Assembly: GCA_000697355.1 (NCBI GenBank)
Contig: JNEN01000765.1
Coordinates: 62,001-126,000 of the forward strand
DNA: 64,000 nt
Reading direction: 5' to 3'
Source: Syncephalastrum monosporum B8922
Taxonomy: Eukaryota > Mucoromycota > Mucoromycetes > Mucorales > Syncephalastraceae
A program made the translations under genes and the position numbers. The notes under the pieces are model-generated. The model was not told the origin of the DNA. It did no database searches and saw nothing but the letters and a program-made list of their open reading frames with translations. This document shows, one piece after another, positions 24,111-39,018 of the stretch; the first letter of the stretch is position 1; every line of letters begins with the position of its first letter.

Positions 24111-24778
24111 GGTTTGTATGCGTTAAAAATATTTATGATAAACCGATGTCGTTAAAAAATCAGTGTTCGGTCAAGATATTTCCGCGCGGGGGTGGTCACC
24201 AGCTCACGGCCCGATTCGGGCCGTCGCTATTCAGCCTTTGATTCGTCATGGATTATGAATTTAAAAGAGAATGCCTCGAATCACGCATGGAGATCATTTT
24301 CTGTTCATACTCTTCACCTCCAACTGCTTTCCCGTTGTTTCTGCATAGAAACTGCACTTACATCTTCAACATACGGAAGAGACACATCTGCCCTAGTCTG
24401 TGTCTTGATAAATAAGCCGAACCTACGATTTTACCTCCGTCACGACATTCGACATACGAAGCAATGGGTATGCTTGTAGCGCAAGGTTGGAAAGCCGCGG
24501 AATTAGGGACACCGACTGGAGCAAGAGAGTGAACCCGTGAATGTAGGCATGCATTACCATCGACATTTCTTCACAATGGTTTGTTCAGCCATGTGTGGAT
24601 GGGCTAAAGTGCTATGTAGTTCATCCAGTTGACGCGAATCATTTTTTATTATTGTACAGACATGGGTGGGACGTGTCGCAATTGGATATTTGCAGTGTGG
24701 TATAGTGGTATACATAAGAAAATGGGACAGACGAGGAGTGAGCGGCTGTATTAGCCTCTTCGTCTGCCTTTCCGCGCG
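24111..24778. other. Intergenic region
   Basis: About 0.67 kb holding the P450 promoter and the 3' end of the next minus-strand gene. No gene seen. Confidence 0.5.
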
Positions 24779-25893
24779 CTAAGCCGAGTACTTTCCATAT
24801 CCTTTTTCCATATCGCTTGGCGGGGGACGCAATTGGATCACGCGCCCATCGGCGCTGAGTTCCACGCCAAGCATGGAAAGAAGTTGGATGTCTTTCACGC
24901 TAGATTTTGAACGCTGGGGCCGTAAATTGCTAAATTCAATGATGTTTTTGCCAGAAGGTGGCAAGTTGGCCATTTCTGCAGCGGGTGGCGGCGCAGGTGG
25001 TGGTACGGCGTCGACAGGCGCAGGTGGTGGTGCGACGTGCGGGGGTACTATGATGAAGGAAGTGCCTGCAAAGGAAGCAAAAACAAGCATCCAGTGGATC
25101 TGTGCTTTGCATTAGTTTTTTTTTCTTTGCCACTTCTGTTTTTCAACGAGTGATACTTGCATAGATAATATACATGGCGAAAACACATATCAGAGACCAT
25201 TTGACTTGATCGTTGAAGAGGCGGTCGCAGTTATAGTAATCTTGGTCGGAAGCCACGGTGGTGCCATTCCCGAGGGCGTCCTGAACTGACGTCCGCACGT
25301 CGTTGATGCACCAGTTACGAAAGGCGCCCGGGTTGACGATAAATATAATGAAATTGACGAGCACATCGATAAGCACTAGAGCAGCTGTGACACCAATGGC
25401 ATGGACCATCGACCGTACGCGTGGAAAGGACTGTGGTTTTATAAATGAGCAGCCGTCCAATCACAGTATCTTCACTCCCCAACTTACCGGCATAACTTCA
25501 ACGACAATGAATCCAGCCACGCTGACCACGCCAAAGATAAGATTCACAACACCAAAGACGATAAGCGGGACCTCGTGCAGATATGAGAAAAAGGCTACAG
25601 CGGGTTGATGTGAGTTGGTTCTTCTCGTTTCGCATCGTGAGTGTTATACGTACGGCTCCTGTTCATGAAAGAGAGAACAGCAAAGTAAAAGCTGAAGCCC
25701 TGATAGATAATTGGACGATTGAGCATTCAAAAATTCTTGGACGCCTGCCGCCGTTTCGTGTTGATCTACTTACTGCCCAGATCAAGCAAGCTACACCACT
25801 GCCATGATGATTATTAAAGCAGCCGCAGCATTTGAGCGGCATCACTCGCGTCCAGTAGTAGCGAGTAGCGAAATCCTCAAAAGGTCCCAACAT
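24779..25893 (-). CDS. Four-helix membrane protein with proline-rich cytoplasmic tail
   Basis: Starts at ATG 25893 (MLGPFEDFATRYYWTRVMPL) with a CCGCF motif. Five exons join in frame. Four hydrophobic segments: CLIWAGFSFYFAVLSFM, then LIVFGVVNLIFGVVSVAGF, then AIGVTAALVLIDVLVNFIIF, and the pair WSLICVFAMYIIYAT/IHWMLVFASFAGTSF. A loop of about 45 residues between segments 3 and 4 has two cysteines (RNWCIND, YYNCDRL) and an NGT glycosylation site. The tail carries a Pro/Ala-rich stretch (VPPPAPPPAAEMANLPPSG) and ends GYGKYSA. The layout recalls tetraspanins, but the tetraspanin CCG motif is not in the large loop. Family not recognised; surface or endomembrane location inferred. Confidence 0.75.
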
Positions 25894-26336
25894 GGCTTCA
25901 TAGAGGGAGAATAAAGGGGTGGCAAGGTGTGGATAGAGAAGAAAACAAGACGAAAAGAGGATATTAAAAAAGTGTCGATAGGCTGGCGTAGCGCTGCAGG
26001 GATTTGCCTTTCTTGGGAATGATCGAAAACAATGGCAATACCAAAAATAGAAGGTTAGAGTTGCAAGGTCACTGCAAAATATCCTGAATCTCCTCATGTT
26101 TCTTTCCCTATTCTATATCTCTTCTTCCTTCGCATGACATTTGAGCCAGTGAAGTACGATTCGTCAAGAAGTGGAATCCTCCAAAAGAGCGTAAAAGTCT
26201 AGTAACTTATACGGCTCGCACCTAGTTCCCCAATCCAAGAAGCGCACGTAGACCACGCAGAGTACGATTTCCATCAGGGGAAGTATATTTTGATATGCTA
26301 CGTATGTATAGTGAAGGATGCAAAGTCTCGATACCG
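25894..26336. other. Intergenic region
   Basis: About 0.44 kb holding the promoter of the four-helix membrane protein gene and the SLX9 3' end. No gene seen. Confidence 0.5.
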
Positions 26337-26920
26337 TTACTTCTTTCCATGCGTGTTTTGGACATGCTGCCGAATGGCCGCAAGCGGGTTCTGCTTGAAC
26401 GCTTGTAACTGCATCACCTTTTGGAAGCGCACGATCTCCTGCAGCCTAAATAACCTTGCCGTCAATTTCCATACATCTCAACGAAGCGTTGGCCTGGCTT
26501 ACTCTTGCTTCCTCCGGGATTTGTTACTGGTGGGCGTGCTTTTTATGGATGTGTTGGGTTTCGGCTGATCCCGCGTGCTGTCTTCCTCGGGCACAATGTT
26601 GTTCAAGAGATCGTTGAATTCAGTCAGATCGGCGCGCAAGTGGCCTTTCTTGGTCTTTTTTTGGGGTTTATACGTTGTGCTGAGCTCTATCCAAGGATGA
26701 GTGCTTTTGTCAAGAAAAAGGCAACTGCTTTACTTTGCATAAAAGCCTCGTGGCGTTCCTTGCGTTTTTGATCTTTGGATTGTGTTGTCTAAGGAAACTT
26801 TAGTGACATTGAAGACAGAGGGACTGAGGCGCATACGGGAATGCCATTGTCGGCAGGTTTATTAGACGCGAATGACTTGCGAGCAGATCTGCGCTCCTTG
26901 GCTCTGTCGATCTTTGGCAT
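26337..26920 (-). CDS. SLX9: Ribosome biogenesis protein SLX9-like
   Basis: Small basic nucleolar protein of the SLX9/FAM207A family, needed for 40S pre-ribosome processing and export. Four exons: MPKIDRAKERRSARKSFASN (start 26920), SKDQKRKERHEAFMQ, KKTKKGHLRADLTEFNDLLN, and the C-terminal exon ELQEIVRFQKVMQLQAFKQN then PLAAIRQHVQNT. The last segment matches the family's conserved RFxxVLxxxxFxxNPLxAI pattern. About 135-140 residues, in the usual range. It is divergent with the Bax-inhibitor gene, their starts only 191 bases apart, so the two share a short promoter. Confidence 0.8.
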
Positions 26921-27111
26921 GGAAGAGGATGAGAATGAAGAGAGTCTGTGACTGCATCGAAATTCGGCCTCTTCTGGTTTATCATGCGGCGCGCAGACTG
27001 GGCTTGCTGCGGGTTCGATTTTCTCTTTCTTTCTCTCCACGGTTCTTTGCACACAGCGCAACTCAACTACAACACAGCACAGCACAGCACAGCACTATAC
27101 AACACTACACA

Positions 27112-28120
27112 ATGTCATACGGTGCTCCACAGCAGCAGCAATATCCTGTTCCTCCTCCAGCCTACGAGGAGGATGCTCACCAGCCTCTTTTTGGAGACCA
27201 TGAAGCAGGCGACGACATGTACAAGGAAACCATCGCAAACAGTCCTATGGAGATCCGCATGCGTATGTTATTACTTTCCTTCTCTCACATACAGAAGGCT
27301 CACTTCACTTCTTACAGAATTTGTACGGAAGGTGTACTCCATTCTGACTACACAAGTGCTCAGCACTGCTGTGCTCTCTGCAGTGTACATGTATAACCAG
27401 AACGCCAAGCAGTGGGTCCAAACCAAGTAAGAAATCGAATGTTCTACATCCACTTTCCAATCATGACAGAATCTTAACTGCTATTTCTCTAGTCCTTGGA
27501 TGCTGTACATTTCCATGTTTGCCTCGCTAGGCGTCCTCTTTGCATTGATGTGGAAGGCCCGCTCCACTCCGCTCAACTATGGTCTCCTCGCCGTCTTCAC
27601 CTTGATGGAGGGTCACCTTGTTGGCACAGTCGGTAAGCAACGTCAATTGACCCATAGACAAGGTGCTGATGCTAATTTTTTTTTTTTTTACAAAAGTGAC
27701 ATTCTATGACCAAGAGATTGTATTGCAAGCATTGGTTATTACGTTTGGCGTCTTCTTTGCCTTGACCTTGTTTACTCTGCAATCGAAATGGGACTTTAGC
27801 GGCATGGCACCATTGTAAGTAGCAAAACGTGTCTGATACAGGCATGCTTATTCGTCTTTTCTAGCCTCTTTGGTGGTCTCATGATCCTCGTCTTGGTCTC
27901 TATTGTTCAAATCTTCATTCCATTTTCCGAGGGTATTCAACTCGCGCTCGCTGTCGCTGGTGTCGTGATCTTCTCTGGCTACATTATCTTTGACACCTAC
28001 CTCATCTTCAACCGCTACTCGCCAGAGGATTATATAATGGCCTCTGTCAGTCTTTACATGGATATCATCAACCTCTTCTTGCGGATCCTTCAGATCCTGT
28101 CTGCTATGCAGCGCGATTAA
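27112..28120 (+). CDS. Bax inhibitor-1/LFG (TMBIM) family membrane protein
   Basis: Multi-pass membrane protein of the TMBIM family, involved in calcium leak and cell-death control at ER, Golgi or vacuole membranes. The start is ATG 27112. A Pro/Gln-rich tail ([16 protein letters not shown]) is followed by [18 protein letters not shown], the LFG signature. Then come seven hydrophobic segments over five exons, including [36 protein letters not shown] and [19 protein letters not shown]. The end reads [20 protein letters not shown], with the conserved pore Asp region, and [16 protein letters not shown]. Complete and of typical length (about 265 residues). The 5' leader has CAGCA repeats at 27075-27093. 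Confidence 0.93.
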
Positions 28121-29809
28121 TGTTCCCCACTCAAATCACTTTTAGCGATATCAACCAAATTAATCATTTCAATAAGAGAAATCTCTTTATAATTTCAATG
28201 TAACGTCTGCTGCTATGTGTCATTACTGCGATCAACGGGCAAGATAGGATGTAATTGGAACGATTATATATATTCACTACTTAAACGCTGTTGCATCGCC
28301 ACGCACTGGAATGCGGTGATGGGGTCCTCATGTAGTATAAACAAAACTGCGTTTATGCTGTTGAGCATGATAAGGCACAGGGTTAGCCAGCAAAGATTTA
28401 GCATGTTGACAAATGCCGAATAGCAATGCGTATGCGGCTCCCCTGTTTCTACTGTGTGTATTATTTCATCATTCTACGGCTGCAAACGACTCACGCTAGA
28501 CTCCGTGTAAATGTTTTCCAAGATAAATGAATCCGATCCGAAATAAATGCCCTTACTTCTACATGATTACAGTTACTATAGGCCATATAATTATATATAT
28601 ACCTTGAATACATTTTCATTCACCACTTCGTTTGATTTCCTATTTAGGAGCATCAAGAGGAAAGAGATCATTCGCTTTTTGCAATCGTTCCAGTTGTAGT
28701 GTTTTACTCGAGACATATGGTGGCAATCCAGCATGGGGACCCTACGGCATTTATTGCCATCATCTCAAGGTGTAGCAAGCACATTAAACAAATATTACTT
28801 CAATCACGTGTCCAGCGCAAGGCCTCACCACTCATTTAACATTAAAGCAAATCAAGGAAGTTTTGCTCTGGGACCAAAGACGTAAAGATATTGAATCACC
28901 TTGTCAGGCTACATGTTATACTAATAGACGCTTTTCTGCTCTTGAGAGACTTGTCCTCAGCTATGTGGTCTGGGGCGTTTCCCGGCTGAGCACAGAGGTA
29001 TATTTTGCTCACACGCTGCACTACACAGTATCTATGGTACTTTCTCGTGCCCATCTTTTGCAGGAAACTGCGCGCTTGTTCAGATTTTCCTGAAGAGCGC
29101 TTTTTGCTTGAGCAACTCCTAAAGTCTTATGCTCTATGCCGCTTAATATATCCTGTCGTATATGTAATAGTATGAAACAAGCACTACAAGCACTAACGAG
29201 GTCGCGTGGCTGCCATCCTTCACTTTGCGTGAGTCTTTGTCGAAATGCTCTTTGTAATTTTGTACAACAAGACAATGGAAAGATGACGGTAGAAAATATG
29301 CTTACACGTAAAGTAGCTTTTGCCTTTGTGAGCACCATATGGCGGACAGAATGTCGTACATGCCGTGCATTATTATAGATAGACTCCCATGCCTAGAGAA
29401 AGCACGGATCAGGCGAGCCCATGCGGGGTAGGATCACCCGGTTTTGACAGCTTTAAGCCAAGCTCAGAAATCAGAAAATTTACGGAAAAACAAAATGCCT
29501 ACAAGATGTGGAGGCATAGAAGGCTGGCATAAAGGAAGTAACAAGTATGTTTAAAAAGCAAAAGAAACGACGGTGTGAGAAGCAAAACATGCAAGAAACG
29601 TCAGGTGATTTAAATTGGAGGGGAAAGCAAGGGTAAATGTGGGGTGTCCCTGGGAATTCACCTTACGAAAGCTGTTCGGTAAATCTTTTGACAGTGAGAG
29701 ATTGTGCTTACACAACCAACCCCAGAGGATTAAATAGTCTTCCGGATCCGGCAAACAGCGGGCTTTGTACCCCTTTCTTTCTCTCTTACTTTCCCCCACT
29801 CTTTCCAAA
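28121..29809. other. Intergenic region, no gene recognised
   Basis: About 1.7 kb between two plus-strand genes, AT-rich. The last 60 bases are a C/T-rich leader of the acyl-CoA dehydrogenase gene. Open frames of up to about 105 residues occur on both strands but none is recognisable. Confidence 0.45.
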
Positions 29810-31677
29810 ATGTCCAAGACGTACACTCGTCAAGAGGTCGGCCGCCATGCTGTCGAGGGCGACATGTGGATCATTATCGATAACGACGTGTATGATATGA
29901 GCACCTTTATTGATATGCACCCAGGCGGTGCCTTCCCCATCCTTGAGTTCGCTGGCAAGGACGCCACGGATGCCTTTTACGGTATGCATCGTCAGGAGGT
30001 TCTTCTCAAGTACAAGCGCTACAAGATCGGCACTATCGAGGGCGAAAAGGCTCAGATTACGATCCGCCAACCCGGTGACCTCTCCAAGGTGCCCTATGCT
30101 GAGATGAGCGTTTTTCAGGGTTACAAGTCGCCTTACTTCAAGTACGTACGAGAGGATCGTCTATGGTCATGAAATGTATCTGTATTGACATGCCTTGACA
30201 GCGAGTCGCACTATAAATTCCAGGCCGCTGCTCGTAAGTTCATCGAAGAGATGACTGCCGAAGCTCAGGCGATCGATGATGCCGGTGAACGTCCCTCGGA
30301 CGAGTTTGTCCAAAAGCTCGGCAAGAGCGGTCTGCTCGGTGCCAATATCGGCCCTGGCCCCTGGTTGAAGGGCGTCGTGCTGCCTAGTGGTCTGCGTGGC
30401 GAGGATTATGACTACTTCCAGTAAGTTGCTCAGGAAAGAGGAACACTCAGTGCCGAGAAACTTGTGTATTGATCTTGTCGATAGCGAAATGATCCTTCAC
30501 GCGGAATTCGCTCGCTGGGGCACGCCCGGTCTAGGCGGTGGTGTCCTGGGTGGCATGAGCATCTCGCTCCCCGCTGTCCTTCAATTCAGCAAGCCCCAGG
30601 TCCGCGACCGGGTTTGCCCTGATGTTCTGGTAGGCAAGAAGCGCATGGCGCTCGCCATCACTGAGCCCTACACTGGCTCGGATGTGGCCAACATCAAGAC
30701 CACGGCCAAGCGCACCAAGGACGGCTGGATCGTCAACGGTGTCAAGAAGTGGATTACTGCCGGTCGTTGGGCCGATTATTTCGCCACCGCTGTGCGCACC
30801 GAGAAGGGTATTTCCATGCTGCTGATCGAGCGTCAGGAGGGTGTCGAAACAAAGGCGATCAAGACTGCTTACTCTGCCAGTGCTGGCACGGCTTACATCA
30901 CCTTTGAAAACGTCTTTGTGCCTTTCGAGAACCTCTTGGGTGTCGAGGACCAGGGCTTCAAGGTGGTTCTATCCAACTTTAACCATGAGCGTCTCATGAT
31001 CTGCGAGGGAGGCGTCGCCGCTGCCCGTCTGATCACTGAGGAATGCTTCAAGTGGGCCACCCAGCGCAAGGTCTTTGGCAAGCGTTTGATTGATCAGCCT
31101 GTCATCCGTAACAAGTTGGCGAAGATGGTATGTTGTCTCTCTTTGTCGTTCCTGGCTGGATACTCACCCGCTGCTTACCTAGATTTCTGGTGTTGAAAGC
31201 GTGCAAAACTGGCTCGACAACATAACCTATCAATTCTCCAACATGACCTATGCCGAGCAAGCTTCTAAGCTCGCCGGCCCCATTGCTCTCTTGAAATACC
31301 AGATCACAGTATGTGTCTCTCGCCTTAAAATCCGCGAATACACAGAAACTCACTATTTCTTATCTTTAGCGTGTCGAGCATGACGTTTCGGATGACGCTT
31401 GCCAGATCTTTGGTGGTCGTGCCTTGACCAAGGTAAGGGAACACAAAAGGCTGAAAATCGGGTGCTTAACACATCTACATAGACTGGTATGGGCAAGTAC
31501 ATCGAGTGCTTCCAGCGCACCTACAAGTTTAACGCCATCCTGGGGTAAGTCTTGCGTTATCGATGAAGCGCATAACGACTCAACGTTTGACTTTTCTATA
31601 GTGGCTCTGAGGAGATTATGGCCGATCTTGGTGTCCGTCAGGCCATGAAGAAGTACCCTCTCGATGCCCGCTTGTAA
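29810..31677 (+). CDS. Acyl-CoA dehydrogenase with N-terminal cytochrome b5 domain
   Basis: Flavoenzyme of the acyl-CoA dehydrogenase family with a haem-binding cytochrome b5 domain at its front, a fusion common in fungi. The start is ATG 29810. The b5 domain (residues about 5-80) holds the haem-ligand motif IDMHPGGAFPILEFAGKDAT and the second His in FYGMHRQEV. After a linker, the dehydrogenase part has MALAITEPYTGSDVANIKTT (FAD/substrate loop), WIVNGVKKWITAG, VPFENLLGVEDQGF, and near the end DDACQIFGGRALTKTGMG and YKFNAILGGSEEIMADLGVR. Six or seven exons with short introns. No peroxisomal targeting tripeptide (the end is ARL, which resembles but does not match SKL). Whether it acts on fatty acyl-CoA or another substrate is unclear. 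Confidence 0.92.
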
Positions 31678-31933
31678 AATAGAAAAAGCAACATAAAAAA
31701 AAACCACTAAAGGCGTTTAACGTATGAGATACCTAAGCAGTCATCTTCATCTTCCTTTGACTTAACTTGCTGCTTTCATATAAGACGAGAACATTTATTT
31801 ATCAATACTTCATAAACGGCCTTGTTATTTATGTGATTGACCCATGCTGGAAATAGTGAAAGCGGTCCTGAATTTATATATTCTTGCAGGACACAGCTGT
31901 CAAAGCCACGTCTCGTCTACTTCTTTAATTGAC

Positions 31934-35419
<3,486 letters not shown>

Positions 35420-36419
35420 CATAGATCGCCATAGAGTACATAATAAACAGGAATAAGGGAATTCATGTGAGATGCGTATTAACATCTGTTATTATATAGC
35501 GTAAAGTCATGGCTACCCATGCTGGTCGCTCTTCGCATAAAAAAAGTAGGAAATTCAGTTCAACGAACGATTGCCATAGCAACATATGCTGTTCCTAACA
35601 TAGAAACACGAGAAGCTTACCATTCCATATTTCTTTGAGGTTAGAGTAGCTTTCATTCGCTATGTTTGTGACAGTGCTTATCAATTAAGGGAACACGGAC
35701 GGGTTTTTATCTGCTTAGGTAGTTGTTGCTCTTGTGAACGCTGCAAACTGGAGGCGAGCGAACATTTTGGCTTTTTCTTGACGTCACGTACCATAATCCA
35801 TTGAGCTTTTTGATAAGCTAAATAGAGTACTCAGACGCCGGTGAAGGCGAAGAAAAATACGAGAGCAGACTGTAAAAAAAGGAGAGAAACGATGTCATTA
35901 TATAAATTGAACTCTTTCGAAAATGGTAGACACACAGCTTATCCCACGCAATACAAGTACCGATGAACGGGTGCTGCTGTGGCGTGTCCAAAAAGGTCAT
36001 GTAACTGTTACATATAAAGTAGAACCCGTTAGATCCACTCTCGCCGATTTGAACTGCAAAATCAAACCTGAATGGTGAAGCTAAGCCGAGCAGGAAATGC
36101 AGCCTCCACATGCATAACTCGCATAAAGGGTGGTTGTATCATGCAATCATTACTGTTACTGACGTTCATTAGGCAATCCCTACATTAAGATACGAACAAA
36201 TTCTCTAGTATACCATAGTCTATTTTGTTCCTTTTGTTATGAATCTCCTTTGTTCTCCCCGTCACCCTTCCCATCTATAATTTGTCTCATATAGCTATAA
36301 CGTAATCATGATGATAAAGGCGAGATTAAGCCTTTTCAACACTAATGGTGTGTCCCCTCATAGATGACCAAGAAACTATCACTCATATATTCAGTTCAGA
36401 AAAATGTTTATTATGGTTC
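35420..36419. other. Intergenic region with one doubtful minus-strand frame
   Basis: About 1 kb. On the minus strand at about 35825-36111 there is a hydrophobic reading that could be a small spliced membrane protein (MWRLHFLLGLASPFRFDF; later TFLDTPQQHPFIGTCIAWD; an alternative last exon ending SALVFFFAFTGV). No family was recognised and I do not call it as a gene. Confidence 0.35.
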
Positions 36420-36562
36420 TCCCTCTGACCGGAGGAGAGCTGTCCGAAGGGCACCAGCCGTCAACTCCGCGGCGGCGTCGAGAGCGGACAGTGCAGAGGC
36501 GCGAGCACCACGAGGAGGACGCCCCCTAGGAAACTCCTGGGGCGCGCGGGCGGCAGAGAACC

Positions 36563-36577
36563 GGGGGGGGGGGGGGG
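36563..36577 (+). repeat. G15 homopolymer
   Basis: Fifteen G in a row within the GC-rich island. Such a tract can form G-quadruplexes and is prone to slippage or assembly length error. Confidence 0.9.
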
Positions 36578-36966
36578 AGTACCAAGAGGACGATGCCCCG
36601 TAGGAAGCACCTGGGGCGGGGCGGCTGAAGCAGGCGGACAGAGGTCAGCAGCGCCATGACGGCGACGACGGGGGTAGAAGGCCTGGTGTGGGTGGCCGGC
36701 AGCGGACGACAAAGGACAGCGAAGAGGGGGGCCGAAAGTACGGCAGCAGGCCGCGGCCCCGATACGGCATCCCCGACGCCGTGGGCGCTTGGGTGCCCCC
36801 AAGCTCTCCCGGAGCGGAGCGACGATGTGGCGGACGGACGGCAGCAGGCAGCGGGCCAGATCAAGGGGAGGGACCGCCTCCACCCCCTACGACGCCGTGG
36901 GTGCTTGGGTGTGCCCAAGCTCTCCCGTAGCGCAGCGATTTCTTGCGCCGGTTCCTGGCGCTGCCG

Positions 36967-37156
36967 CTCCAAGGCTTGGAGTCGACTTTGCTGCTGTTGG
37001 TTGTTGGGCTCCAGGCGGAAGTCGTCCACACCCTCCGCCACGTTCTTGAGTATGTCAGAGGTATCAACTTGGGCTTGCAGTCGACGTATTTATGTTGTTT
37101 CGGCTCCAGGCGCAGTGCATCCAACCATCCGCTACGTTCGTGAGAATATCAGACGT
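36967..37156 (-). repeat. Two adjacent diverged direct repeats of about 95 bases
   Basis: 36967-37062 and 37063-37156 align base for base over most of their length (shared blocks include GCCTGGAGCC, GTCGACT and CTCA.GAACGT.GCGGA on the minus strand). Confidence 0.75.
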
Positions 37157-37190
37157 TTCCATCTTGTTTGAAGTCATGCTTATGTTGCTT

Positions 37191-38171
37191 GTAAGCTAGA
37201 GCCGAGACGTTAAGGTATTTATACGTTCTCGAGATGGATCGGGATGAAAAATTTTCAGAGATATCCAAGCTTCGCAAGGAAGGTCAGTTACCCGCACCAA
37301 GCTTATCTTACAACATCGACTGCCTAATTGTTTAAAACCGTGCGGAAATCTGGCAGAGACTACTTAAAAAGGATACCCCAACCATTCGCGTAAGGATCGA
37401 GATAGTTCGTTAAACGTGTGACAGCAACGCCACATAAATATAGTTTACAAGCAGCTCATGTTTTGGGACCTGGAAATATATACATATTGCTTAAATGATA
37501 CTTTACACGGTACTCTGTATCAATAGAGTCATGAAGTAGAGACATCGTGAATATCACTAACGCGAAAATCTTAACGTGGCTCTGTCCGAGTGGCTTTACA
37601 TACCTGTTACATCTGTCCGCACGCATCGTGTATGTGAAACGAAAATAGAAAACACATGCGTCCGAGAGCAGCACCTTTGCACAACAAAGAAAGCAAAGGA
37701 AGTCCGCTGGTGCATACGCCAGATACATCTGATTCAGGTACTTGTAATTGAGAACCTTCGTGTGCAACACTTTTCTCGGAAAGAGGTTCCCCTGACATAC
37801 ATACGTGCGTGCCACAATTTTGCAATACGTCCAAAGATTGGTCAGTACCTGCCAGTTACTTTCTGGACGAAGCCAATCACTACAATGATAGCTACTCTTA
37901 AAAGTCCATTGGCAGTACTGCATAGTCACTGCCCCTGTGAAGGAAGGTCAATAAACGTTCTCCGATTGTAAGAGAGTGCCAATCTAGTAGCGAGCGTTAC
38001 ACATTAAATGGAGAAGAGAAATGGGCAGGTTTGCATATTTGATGGGGTACTATTTTCTCTTACGGGTCTTGTTCCGGGTCCTCAGCGACCTGTTTTGACA
38101 TAAATAGAGTAGTCCATCGGAACTACCTGTCTGTAACTTTTTTGTTGATTAATCAACATGAGGCAAAAAAG
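37191..38171. other. Intergenic region, no gene recognised
   Basis: About 1 kb. Overlapping open frames of 131 (+) and 157 (-) residues at about 37456-37971 do not resemble any known family and have no splice support. Confidence 0.45.
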
Positions 38172-39018
38172 ATGCAAGGACCAGACAAACGGAGACAAAC
38201 AGCAACAACCAAAACAGAAACAGAAGCAATGCAGAGCCTCTCCCTGGACGATTACGGGGGTGCTGATGACTTTTGGCTCTACATGGAGATATCCAAAGGC
38301 AAGCCGACGGATGACAAGCTGGAAAACGGGAAGATACTTGTATTTGTCAAGCATTTCTACATGGGTCACTATCTCATGTAAGTAAATTTACGAAAGGCAA
38401 CACAGCAGCCAACCCGTTTTTTGACAGAAACCATGGCTACATTTTTGTCGACGAGGATCAGAAGGACTGCAAGAACCCCATATTTTATCAGGTATGCATA
38501 CAGCAAAGCGCTGAAAAAGTAACAGTGACTCATGCGACCTTTGCAGGAACTATACCACGGCGCGCAGCGGCTAGGCGAATCCATGACCTACAAGCAAGGG
38601 GGATCCGCCACGGTGACATTATCTGCGTTCATATGAATCCCTACGCAGATATAGTGTAAGTGAAAACAGAATACATTGTTTCGATTGGATTTAATATTAT
38701 TTTGTCAGATCTCAAGTTGAGCGAAGGCTTGATTTGGATATCGATTTCCCTACTTTGTCAAGAAATATGCGCAAGTATCTCGACATTTCGGGTCAGAGAC
38801 GTTTCAAGCACGGTTGGGTTACTGCAGCGCGCCTCTATGAAGAAAACGTCCAAAAGCTGCACGAGCATATTGCTGTGGCGCTAAAGACAGACGTAGCGAG
38901 GCTGCTGTTCCACGCAGTAAACCATTTTGACGAGGAAATGGTTCTCCCCGATGATTCCGTCGAGACGGTAGAAGATCTGGCTTGCCGTATAAAGAAAATC
39001 AAAATCAGTGATAAATAA
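38172..39018 (+). CDS. Protein of unknown function, three exons
   Basis: Exons 38172-38377, 38428-38655 and 38709-39018 join in one frame to give 247 residues. The start is ATG 38172; the frame upstream lacks an ATG. Exon 1 ends ENGKILVFVKHFYMGHYL; exon 2 runs from NHGYIFVDEDQKDCKNPIFY to ARGIRHGDIICVHMNPYADI; exon 3 has QVERRLDLDIDFPTLSRN, GWVTAARLYEENVQKLHEHI and a tail VETVEDLACRIKKIKISDK. A sequence within exon 2 (about 38493-38546) looks like an intron (GTATGC...TTTGCAG) but is open in frame, and splicing it would cause a premature stop, so I keep it as coding. No signal peptide, membrane segment or recognised domain. Confidence 0.65.

Larger units (their letters stand above)
36420..37190 (-). 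pseudogene. GC-rich, internally repeated relic encoding coiled-coil fragments
   Basis: An island of very high GC content in otherwise moderate DNA. On the minus strand, from ATG at about 37177, there are two adjacent copies (37063-37156 and 36967-37062) of a segment encoding SDILKNVAEGVDDFRLEPNN and LQALERQRQEPAQEIAALR. Copy 1 needs a one-base frame shift to match copy 2 (its matching part reads LDALRLEPK). Further along, another segment repeats at about 36775-36826 and 36891-36941 (ALRESLGTPKHPRRR / PLRESLGAPKRPRRR). A third repeat pair lies at about 36500-36560 and 36578-36640. The beginning looks like the coiled-coil front of a transposon-type or other repetitive protein; the rest is proline/arginine-rich translation without known domain. 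Interpreted as a decayed, repeat-expanded gene. Confidence 0.4.

Noticed and set aside
35818..36111. Hydrophobic 97-codon frame on the minus strand
   Set aside because: Looks somewhat protein-like and has possible splice sites, but starts, exons and family are all uncertain; mentioned only in the gap entry.
37456..37971. Overlapping frames of 157 (-) and 131 (+) residues
   Set aside because: Neither resembles a protein family; no splice or promoter support; both overlap each other.
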